Shown here: positions 56,506 through 64,000 of the stretch, one piece after another
Position numbering within the stretch: the stretch's first letter is position 1
Layout: each line of letters opens with the position of its first letter
Assembly: GCF_003049685.1 (NCBI RefSeq)
Contig: NZ_PYSY02000002.1
Location: forward strand, 1,659,727 to 1,723,726
DNA length: 64,000 bases
Direction: 5' to 3'
Origin: Brucella pituitosa
GTDB lineage: Bacteria; Pseudomonadota; Alphaproteobacteria; Rhizobiales; Rhizobiaceae
Notes under the pieces: generated by a model
The model's input: the letters and a program-made list of their open reading frames with translations, nothing else
Told to the model about the DNA's origin: nothing
Databases searched by the model: none
Program-made: the position numbers and the translations under genes

Positions 56506-57480
56506 TCAGGAAAGTGCCAGAAGCGCGTCGGCTGCGTCACCATCTATGATGAGGCCGTTGATAATGCCGCTTTTTAACAGCGCTTTTGCTGCGGCTGCTT
56601 TTTCCTGACCAGCGATAAGCAATACAACTTGAACTTTCTGCAACTCTTCAAAACCCAACGCTATGGTGCGCTGGTTCATTTCGTGATCGACCTGACGGCC
56701 TTCCTTGTCAAAGAAGATGCCGTTGGTGTCACCAATCGCACCGGCAGCGCGCAGGCTCTCGAGTTCTGATTTGCTCAACATGTTCTGACGGCGCAACAAT
56801 GAATCTTCGGTGAGTTCACCTGCGCTGATGAAGCACACAGACACGGTGCGCGCGATTTCCATCGCGCGTGCGACCGAGCGTTGGGAGATCAGCACTTTTC
56901 GATCTTCCGCAGAATCGGCGATGAACGGAACAGGCAGGAAAAAGCCCTGCCCACCCGTACGACGGGCCAACATGTGCACAACCTCAAAGGGATTATAGGC
57001 GGAGTTTGCCGTCAAAGATCCCATGACTGAAATGAACCGGGCTTGCGGCGCACGTACACCTGCAAGTTGCAATGTCATCTGCTCAATGGTTCGCCCCCAG
57101 CCTGTACCTACTGTGGCTTCCTGATTGTCAGCCAGGAAATTTTTGAGGTAAGTTGCAGCGGCCACACCAACGGCTCTGAACGAAACCTGCTTGCGGATTT
57201 CCGATGCTGTATCGTCAGCCGTATCGAAGCCAAACGGCGGCGTTGAAACACAAAAATTCAACCCAAATCGCCGCATCAGCTCGTTTTCGACGGGCAATGT
57301 GCCTGCATTCTGATGATCGATTGAAATGCTGACGAGGCCACTTTCACGGGCTTCACCGAGGATTTTGTTCACGCGTGCACGCGTCAATCCCAGTCTGGAG
57401 GCAGTCGCCTCCTGGTTGAACCCGCCAACATAGTAGAGCCAGGCCACGCGCACCATCAAGCCGTCTTCAGATTCACTCAT
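56506..57480 (-). CDS. SorC-family transcriptional regulator
   Basis: 324 residues. N-terminal helix-turn-helix (about 20-45: GFNQEATASRLGLTRARVNKIL), then the sugar-phosphate-sensing SorC/DeoR-like domain (GTGWGRTIEQMTLQL; FISAGELTEDSLL). The ATG at 57480 has GAGGGA upstream; a TTG at 57495 is in frame. Divergent from a ribose-type ABC/AcoABC-like operon, whose promoter carries a 12-bp inverted repeat. It resembles EryD-type regulators in family, but no erythritol genes are present. Confidence 0.86.
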   Translation of the reverse strand: MSESEDGLMVRVAWLYYVGGFNQEATASRLGLTRARVNKILGEARESGLVSISIDHQNAGTLPVENELMRRFGLNFCVSTPPFGFDTADDTASEIRKQVSFRAVGVAAATYLKNFLADNQEATVGTGWGRTIEQMTLQLAGVRAPQARFISVMGSLTANSAYNPFEVVHMLARRTGGQGFFLPVPFIADSAEDRKVLISQRSVARAMEIARTVSVCFISAGELTEDSLLRRQNMLSKSELESLRAAGAIGDTNGIFFDKEGRQVDHEMNQRTIALGFEELQKVQVVLLIAGQEKAAAAKALLKSGIINGLIIDGDAADALLALS

Positions 57481-57507
57481 TGGTCCCTCGCTCAAATAGT
57501 AGCCTCT

Positions 57508-57544
57508 AAATTACAAATGTATTTCTATTTGACATTTGTAATTT
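57508..57544. promoter_or_regulatory. Inverted repeat, probable SorC operator
   Basis: AAATTACAAATG (57508-57519) and CATTTGTAATTT (57533-57544) are perfect 12-bp arms separated by 13 nt. The right arm overlaps the -35 box of the rightward promoter. Confidence 0.75.
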
Positions 57545-57558
57545 GTCGACGCTAATAT
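57529..57558 (+). promoter_or_regulatory. Strong sigma70-type promoter for the sugar-importer operon
   Basis: TTGACA (57529-57534) and TAATAT (57553-57558), 18 nt apart, near-consensus. It starts a leader of roughly 280 nt before the binding-protein gene. Confidence 0.7.
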
Positions 57559-57846
57559 CAATTATTCCGACGGACAAGAGCGCGAAAGCGCGACCAGATC
57601 AATGGAATGCGGGGCTGAAGTAATAGCGGAATGAGGACGTCTTTCTCTGGAGGAGCAGAGTCTGACGACCGCGTTGCGACAGTTTCGTAGGAGCAGCGGT
57701 GGGTTAACGCGAAGCACGCGTAGCTATCGCTGAAAGCGTCTGGGACGGATGTTGCATCAAACTTGATGTCATCACCGACCCCCGGTGCTGAAGTTTAACA
57801 ATTTGAAGCCAGACAGTGGAGCCAACCACGTCGCTGGGAGAATAAA
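57559..57846 (+). other. Long untranslated leader of the sugar-importer operon
   Basis: About 280 nt between the predicted promoter and the first gene. I see no open frame with a family match and no riboswitch I can name. Local inverted repeats exist (for example GCGCGAAAGCGC near 57580), so a structured leader is possible. Confidence 0.4.
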
Positions 57847-58792
57847 ATGGGATCGGGATTTTTCAAGAAATCTGTCGCTGTCGCAGCTTTGGCAGTGCTG
57901 ATGGGCACTGCGAGCGCGTCAGCCACGAATGTGCCTGGGTTCATTCCAATGCTGCGCAGTCTGAACAGCGTGCGAAGGCGGGCTTTGATGCATGGCTCAA
58001 GGAAACCGCCAAGGACTGGAAGATCAGTGTTCTTGACAGCGGCGGCTCTGGCGAGCGCACGGCTTCAATATTCAGGATGCTGCGTCGCGTGGCGTGGATG
58101 CGATTATCGTCAGCATGTCGGACCTGCGGGCATCGCGTGCGGCTATTGATGCTGCTGTTGCCGCTAAAATCCCGGTTTTTGCAATCGATAGCGGTCAGGT
58201 AGATGGTGTGCTTGTCGATGTGACAACCAACAACTGGGCCATGTCCGCCTCAGTGTCTCCTTATCTGCTCAACGAAATGGGCGGAAAAGGCAACCTTATT
58301 TTCCTGCGTATGGCGGAGCATCACGGCACCCGCAAACGCGGTGACGTCATGGCGACCGTGCTGAAGGAATATCCTGAAGTGAAGGTCATTGCCGAACACA
58401 ATATCGACTATACGGCCTTCTTCGAAGATACCACCAGCACCATGCAGGACTATGCTTCGCGCTTTGGTGAAGAGATCAACGCCGTATGGGCGCCATGGGA
58501 TGAACCGGCACAGGCGGCTATCAATGCGCTCAACGCTGCTGGCCTGAAGAACGTGAAAGTCATCGGTATTGACGGCCATCCGCAGGCCATCGAGGAAGTC
58601 TGCAAGCCAGACAGCCTGATGATCGCAACAGTTTCTCAGCCCTTTGAAAAATGGGCGCGCAGACTGGCGAATGGATCGAGCATTGTGGTCAAGAAGGAAG
58701 ATGCCGCAACCGTCATTCCTTCCAAGACCGTTTATCTCGATGCGCCGCTGGTAACAAAGCAGAACTGCAAGGATTTCCTCCCGAAGAAATAG
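57847..58792 (+). pseudogene. Sugar ABC transporter substrate-binding protein (RbsB-like), frameshifted twice
   Basis: About 315 residues when repaired. A signal peptide (1-26, ending SASA) is followed by a periplasmic-binding-protein type-1 core: NIQDAASRGVDAIIVSMSD, IPVFAIDSGQVDG, ATVLKEYPEVKVIAEHN, INAVWAPWDEPAQAAINAL. Single bases are missing near 57948 and 58068. A GGGAG site lies upstream of the ATG. Family binds pentoses, hexoses or related polyols. Confidence 0.84.
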
Positions 58793-58810
58793 GCACCCAT
58801 GCCTGCAACT

Positions 58811-58850
58811 GGCCGGGGCGTGTTCGTTCCGCGTTCCGGCCTCTTTTTCG
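58811..58850 (+). terminator. Attenuator-like hairpin after the binding-protein gene
   Basis: GGCCGG (58811-58816) pairs with CCGGCC (58836-58841), with inner GCG/CGC pairing, followed by TCTTTTTC. It has the form of an intrinsic terminator inside the operon and would lower ATPase and permease expression relative to the binding protein. Confidence 0.6.
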
Positions 58851-58883
58851 TAAACTTGCAATTTAATCCACGGGAGCTCTTCG

Positions 58884-60390
58884 ATGGCCGTGAGCCTTTC
58901 GCAGATCGTCATGTCCTATCCCGGCACGCTGGCCCTTGATCAGGTCAGCGCTGAATTCCGGTTTGATGAGGTGCATGGCCTGATCGGAGAAAATGGCGCC
59001 GGGAAGACCACGTTGGTCAGCATCCTTGGCGGCAGCAAAAGCCCGACTTCTGGCAATATCACCATAGACGGAACAGAGGTGAAGCTGAGCAGTGCCGGTG
59101 ACGCTCTGCGCAAGGGGATTGCCCACGTCTCTCAGGAAGGCAGCCTTGTTCCCGGCTTGACTGCTGCACAGAACATTCTGCTTGGCGATGAGCCGCGAAT
59201 GGGGCTTGGTGTCATCGACAAGAAAAAACTTGTCGCCCGCGCGGAAGAGCTTCTCAATCGCTGGTTTCCGCAAGTTTCCATCGACCTCAATGAGCAGGTC
59301 GACATGCTGCCGATGGCAGATCAGAAAATCATCGAAATTATCCGCGCTCTGCGCGGCAATGTGCGGCTGCTTATTCTCGATGAACCGACGGCAACATTAC
59401 CCGCTCGCGAAAAAGAGAGCCTTTGGGAAATCATCAAAACCTTGCCACAACAAGGCGTTGGCATCGTTCTCATCAGCCACTTCTTGTCCGAAATTAAAGC
59501 GCTGAGCGATCGTATTACCGTTCTGCGGGATGGCCGACATATTGTGACGCTTCAGGCTGAAGATTCGAGCGAAGCGCAATTGATCGACCTGATGCTTCAG
59601 CGTTCTGGCGGCAAGGATGCGGCCGAACAGGATGTTCCGCACACGCGCAATCTCGGGTCTGTGGTTCTGGAGGTCAGCGAAGGCCGGCGGCGTTAACGCC
59701 GATCATTTCGTCATCCGCGCGGGCGAGATCGTCGGACTTATCGGTCTGACGGGGGCCGGGCATTTTGGTTTCGCCCGGTCACTCTATGCTGCAAGCGGCG
59801 TGATTTCTGGGACGTGTCGCTTTCAAGGCGAGGTAGTCAGCAAAGTCGATGCCCGAACCATGCAGAAGAAGGGAGTGGCGCTTGTCCCTGACCATCGCAT
59901 GGAGAACTCTCATCGGTGATTGGGACGTGCGCGAAAATCTTGCAATGGTGCATCCATCGCATGCGACTTTTGGTGGCACAGGCATATTGTCCATGCGCCG
60001 CGAAGCAAGTGAAGCCGACCGCACAATGCAGCTTATGAACGTCAAGGCGCATTCACGCAGCCAGTTCGTGAAAGATCTGAGTGGCGGCAACAAGCAGAAA
60101 GTCTCGATTGGTAAATGGCTTTATGGTGCTGACGATCATTATCGCCTGATGATCTTCATCGAGCCCACAGAAGGTGTCGATATCGGTGCCAAGCGTGAAA
60201 TCCATGCGCAGATGCGCAGGCTCGCTGAAAAGGGCGTCGCTATCCTCGTTACATCGTCTGATCTTCTGGAAATCGCAGACGTGGCAGACCGCGTCATCCC
60301 CTTCGTGAATGGCGGCCCCGGGCCTCAGATTGAGCGCGGCACATTTTCGAAGCGAAATTTATTGCCGCAATGGCAGGAGTTACCCCATGA
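58884..60390 (+). pseudogene. Sugar ABC transporter double ATPase (RbsA-like), frameshifted three times
   Basis: About 503 residues when repaired. Domain 1 Walker A GENGAGKTT (about 34-42), Walker B LLILDEPTATLP. Domain 2 GLTGAGHFGFARSL in place of Walker A, DLSGGNKQKVSIGKWL, IFIEPTEGVDIGAK. Two-base losses near 59677 and 59909 (GC and CT repeat units) and a one-base loss near 60347. Repaired, it ends EAKFIAAMAGVTP at TGA 60388-60390, overlapping the permease ATG by 4 nt. Confidence 0.85.
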
Positions 60391-61385
60391 ATGCCCGATC
60401 TTCAGCGGTTTCACCGCAATCATCCCGCCATGCCCAGAGCTTCGGTAAAAAGCTTAAAGGCGAATGGCTGCTCAAATACAGTACGCTCTTCGTGCTGTTT
60501 CTTTTGTTTGGATTTTCGCTGACTGTTGACCGCTTTCTGACTGCAAACAATCTTCTCAATATCATCCAGCAGATTTCCATGCTGACGATTGTTGGAGCCG
60601 GACTGACTTTTGGCTTTGCGGCGCGTGAAATGGACTTATCGGTCGGCTACATGGTCGGCATGGCAGGTATTCTGGTGCCCCTCATGCTGGTTGCGGGGTT
60701 TCCTTTACCCGTGGCTTTGCTTGCGGGTCTTGCTGCCGGTCTGGTGGTGGGGTCCATCAATGCAATTCTGGTCACATTTGTCGGCGTGCCCTCGCTGATT
60801 GCGACACTGGCCATAGGCTCTATCCTTTACGGCATCAACTTTCTGATGACCGGTGGGCGGGCAATCTATGGTGGTCTTCCGGCGAATTATCTCTGGCTCG
60901 GTCAGGGCCAGCTGTTCGGAATTCCGGTGCTCGCTTATGCCATGGTGATCGTCGTTCTCTTTGCCTGGTTCCTGATGGAACGCACCGTGTTCGGTCGATA
61001 CATCTATGCCGTGGGCGGTAATCTCAAAGCCGCAGAGCTTTCCGGCGTGAATGGTCGCTTCTATCGCGCTGCCGCTCTTGTTGTCTGCTCGATTTTGCAG
61101 CGGTAGCGGGTGCGCTTCTTGCAGCGCCTTGGCTCAGGGCAGCCAAATGCGGGCGAACGCTATCTGCTTGACGGACTTGCCACGGTGTTCATCGGCATGA
61201 CGATGTTCCGTCCAGGCACAGCCACGATTGCGGGCACATTCTTCGGCGCACTCTTTATCGGTGTCATCAATAACGGCCTCAACCTTATCGGCATGGACAC
61301 ATACATCCAGAGCATCGTGAAGGGCCTTATCATTCTCGTAGCGGTCGCGGTCGTTTCGCGTACCACCAAACTGAAGCTCCTTTGA
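60387..61385 (+). pseudogene. Sugar ABC transporter permease (RbsC-like), frameshifted
   Basis: About 334 residues when repaired. Motifs: LTIVGAGLTFGFAAREMDLSVGYMVGMAG (variant of the family's GGIDLSVG segment), VGVPSLIATLAIGSILYG, GRYIYAVGGNLKAAELSGV. One base is missing near 61095 and two near 61126 (IFAAVAGALLAARLGSGQPNAG expected in pieces). The two losses cancel, so the frame resumes as LGSGQPNAGERYLLDGLA. The ATG at 60387 overlaps the ATPase stop. Confidence 0.85.
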
Positions 61386-61452
61386 GCACACGTGAGGCAT
61401 TGAACTAAACATCATGAAACAAATGCAACAGACAAGTCTGTCGGAGGCGCAC

Positions 61453-62473
61453 GTGCAAAATCCGAGTAACTCTAATCTTCTCGAACTCTACCGGACGATG
61501 CGGCGCATCCGCACCTTTGAAGAACGCGTGGGCGAATTGTTCGTGCGCGGTCAGACGGCAGGTTCGATGCTCCATCTCTCGATTGGCGAAGAGGCAGCTG
61601 CTGCCGGTGTTTGCGCGGCAATGCAACCACAGGACACGTTCACGACGCATCATCGCGGCCATGGTATCTTTCTGGCGCGCGGCGCTGATCCCAAGCAGAT
61701 GATGGCTGAAATCGGCGGTAAGGAAACCGGCTATTGCCACGGCAAGGGTGGCTCCATGCATATAGCCGATATGGCGCTTGGGCATCTTGGTGCCAATGCG
61801 ATTGTCGGCGGCATTCCTTCGGTCGTTGGCGCGGGTCTTTCCAGCAAATATCTCAAGAAGAACTCCGTTTCGCTCGCATTTTTCGGCGACGGCGCAATGC
61901 AGCAGGGTATTCTTTACGAGAGCATGAATATGGCGGCTCTCTGGGGTCTGCCAGTGGTGTTTGTCTGCATCAACAATCAGTATGGCATGGGAACGCGCGT
62001 CGATCAGGCAACGGCCAATACGGCATTTGATCAGCGTGCCCATGCATTCGGCCTTAATGGTGCGATTGTCGATGGTATCGATGTGGAAGAAGTGAAAGCC
62101 ACGGCGCAAGGTCTGATTGACGATGCCCGCCTTGGCAAACCTGGCTTCCTGTCCGTCACCTGCTATCGCTTCTTGGCCACGCCCGCATGGACAAGAGCCC
62201 GTATCGTGCGGAAGCGGAAGAGGCCGAAGGTCGCAAGAAAGACCCGTGAAATTTACACGCGACCGGCTGGTTTCCGAAGGTTTGGCCGAGGAAACAGCAC
62301 TGAACGCGATGGACAGCATCACTGCCGAAATGGACGCGACTATTGATTTCACAGTCGAGTCCAAGGCGCCGCCACTCACGTCAATGTTCAAGGATGTCTA
62401 TGCGGTGGGAGAACCAGAGCCGGAGCCCGTCCGCACCCGTATCGACCGCGTACTTTCCAGGGATGAAGCATAA
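61453..62473 (+). pseudogene. Acetoin/pyruvate dehydrogenase E1 alpha subunit (AcoA-like), frameshifted twice
   Basis: Thiamine-diphosphate-dependent 2-oxoacid or acetoin dehydrogenase alpha subunit, about 340 residues. HHRGHGIFLARGAD (substrate/phosphorylation loop), GKGGSMHIAD, and the TPP motif FFGDGAMQQGILYESMNMAALWGLPVVFVCIN in pieces. Missing bases near 62173 and 62245 break the C-terminus; repaired it reads CYRFFGHARMDKSPYR and ends at TAA 62471-62473. The GTG at 61453 has GGAGG 5 nt upstream; an ATG at 61414 lacks a site but is possible. Coupled to E1 beta (TAATG). Confidence 0.83.
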
Positions 62474-63443
62474 TGGTTGCCATGACTTACCGCGATGCGC
62501 TGCGTAAAGCGCTGGATGATGCCATGGCTGAAGACAACACCATTGTCGTCATTGGCGAAGAAGTGGGCCGCTATGGCGGCGCTTATGGCGTGACGAAAGA
62601 CCTGATCGGTAAATATGGCGCTGATCGACTTATCGACACACAATTTCCGAGCCTGCGATTATCGGTGCCGCTGTTGGGGCTGCGATGACCGGTCTACGCC
62701 CTGTTGCAGAGCTGATGTATATCGATTTTCTTGGCATGACGATGGACCAGCTTGCCAATCAGGCTGCCAAAATCCGCTATATGTTCGGTGGACAGATTGG
62801 TGTGCCGATGGTGCTTCGCACGCAGGGCGGCACCGGTCGTTCGGCGGGTGCACAGCATTCGCAAAGCCTTGAAGCATGGATCATGCACGCCTGGCTTGCG
62901 GCTTGCCATGCCTGCTACAGTCCAGATGCTTATCATTTGTTGCGCCAAAGCCTGACGAAGCCGGATCCGGTCGTCTTTATCGAGCACAAGGCGCTCTATA
63001 CCCGCAAGGAAGAAGTCGATCTGGATGCGGAACCGCTTGAGTGGGGTAAGGCCGCAGTACGCCGTACGGGCAAGGATCTGGTTATCGTGACCTATTCGCG
63101 CCAGCTTCACTATGCGCTGGAAGCTGCCGACAAGCTATCTGCCAAGGGTATTGAAGCGACGGTCATTGATCTTCGCACGCTCAACCCGTTTGATTTTGAC
63201 ACTGTACGCGAACATGTCGAGCGCGTCGGCAAAGCCATGGTTGTTTCCGAAGGCGTGATGACAGCCGGCGTTGCAGCCGAACTTTCGGCCCGTATTACAG
63301 AAGAATGCTTCGATTATCTTGAACAGCCTGTCGTTCGCGTTGCCGGTGAAGATATTCCGATTTCGGTTTCGCAGGATCTTGAAGCTGGCAGTGTGCCGAC
63401 AGTGGATCTTATCCGGTCGGTCGCAGAGAGAATGCTGTCATGA
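62473..63443 (+). pseudogene. Acetoin/pyruvate dehydrogenase E1 beta subunit (AcoB-like), frameshifted with a small internal loss
   Basis: About 324 residues as read. YRDALRKALDDAM start, VIGEEVGRYGGAYGVTKDL, PVAELMYIDFLGMTMDQL, RTQGGTGRSAGAQHSQSLEAW and late VVRVAGEDIP. One base is missing near 62642 (LIDTPISEPAIIGAA expected). Around 62895-62930 about 18 nt net are absent: the conserved AHVPGLKVVMPATP-type loop reads AACHACYSP, in frame. This could be an assembly artefact or a real loop deletion. Overlaps E1 alpha and E2 genes. Confidence 0.83.
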
Positions 63444-64000
63444 CAGAACGTATTCTGAAAATGCCGCGTCTCGGCGAGACGATGGAAGAGGGCAAGATTG
63501 TCGGCTTCCTCGTCAATCCCGGCGACAGTTTCAAGCGCGGTGATTCAATCATCGAGATTGAGACCGACAAGACGGTTGCCGAGTTTCCCGCACTTGGCGA
63601 CGGCACGCTCAATGAATGGATCGGATCGATTGGGGATCATGTCGTTGTCGGTGCGCCGCTGGCGCGCATCGAGATCGGCTCTGGTCCCGACTGGACCGAA
63701 GAGGCTGGCGAAAGCGCGGCCTCCTCGGTGGAACCGGCTGCGTCGCACCCGCGCCCGCAGCCGGCTCACATAACATGTCGTGACCGATCTCAATATGCCC
63801 CGCCTTGGTGAGACGATGGAAGAGGGCCGCATCGTCCGCTGGTTGAAAGCTATGGGCGATAGTTTCGAGCGTGGCGAAGCCGTTCTTGAAATTGAAACCG
63901 ACAAGACGGTTGCAGAATTTCCGGCGCTGGTCAGTGGTAAGCTCGGGTGAAATCCTGCGCCATGAAGGAAAACATGGTAACTGTTGGCGATGCATTGCTC
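63440..64000 (+). pseudogene. Dihydrolipoamide acyltransferase E2 with two lipoyl domains (partial, frameshifted)
   Basis: N-terminal part of the E2 component. Lipoyl domain 1 (residues about 1-78): LKMPRLGETMEEGKIVGFLVNPGD, IEIETDKTVAEFPA with the lipoyl-lysine in ETDKT. An Ala/Pro-rich linker leads to lipoyl domain 2, starting near 63780 with LNMPRLGETMEEGRIV and a second EIETDKTVAEFPA. The frame shifts near 63744 and 63776 (bases missing) and near 63946 and 63974 (extra bases). The catalytic acyltransferase domain lies beyond the window. Overlaps E1 beta by 4 nt. Confidence 0.8.

Noticed and set aside
56506..57480. EryD erythritol regulator
   Set aside because: SorC family fits, but no erythritol kinase or dehydrogenase genes are present; the divergent operon is a sugar importer with E1/E2 genes.
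1..64000. CRISPR arrays, tRNA/rRNA genes, insertion sequences, integrases or attachment sites
   Set aside because: Reading both strands I saw no direct-repeat array, no tRNA-like cloverleaf, no transposase or integrase motif and no flanking repeats.

Overview
The window looks like a chromosomal catabolic region from a Brucellaceae-type alphaproteobacterium (Ochrobactrum/Brucella-like). This is judged from gene families, operon styles and moderate GC, not from a database search. I see no rRNA, tRNA, CRISPR array, prophage, insertion sequence or replication origin. Nearly every gene belongs to a module of one local regulator, one ABC importer and a few catabolic enzymes.

Layout: (1) 1-8.2 kb: polyamine-type ABC importer with a two-subunit hydantoinase/oxoprolinase, divergent from a LacI regulator, with a perfect palindromic operator between them. 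(2) 8.2-13.1 kb: DctB/DctD-like two-component pair next to an MHS-family MFS transporter; the response regulator lacks the sigma54-contact GAFTGA loop. (3) 13.1-25.5 kb: IclR regulator, M81 (MlrC-like) peptidase, complete dipeptide ABC importer, two M20 amidohydrolases and a penicillin-acylase-family Ntn hydrolase, a probable uptake-and-hydrolysis pathway for acylated or modified peptides. (4) 25.5-34.7 kb: LacI/GntR-type regulator, amino-acid-type ABC importer and idonate/gluconate-type dehydrogenases, tied together by three copies of one operator. (5) 34.7-44.7 kb: a probable nine-gene operon (uracil-DNA glycosylase, GMC oxidoreductase, NIPSNAP protein, nucleoside-type BMP/ABC importer, amidohydrolase) behind two RutR-like operators and a TetR/RutR-like regulator. 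(6) 44.7-56.4 kb: polyamine-type ABC importer with CoA ligase, enoyl-CoA hydratase and a saccharopine-dehydrogenase-like protein, plus a three-subunit flavin/[2Fe-2S] amine or opine dehydrogenase. An IclR gene lies between the two operons, and the same palindrome sits at both promoters. (7) 56.5-64 kb: SorC regulator, ribose-type ABC importer and acetoin/pyruvate-dehydrogenase-type E1alpha, E1beta and E2, cut by the window end.

Sequence quality: about 21 genes from 11.7 kb onward carry one or more 1-2 base indels, mostly in short homopolymers or GC repeats, and one has an in-frame stop. The protein on each side of every break stays family-like, so I read most of these as sequence errors and give the full gene span. 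They are typed 'pseudogene' only because the frame is broken as read. Genes at 0-11.7 kb and 17-26 kb are clean.
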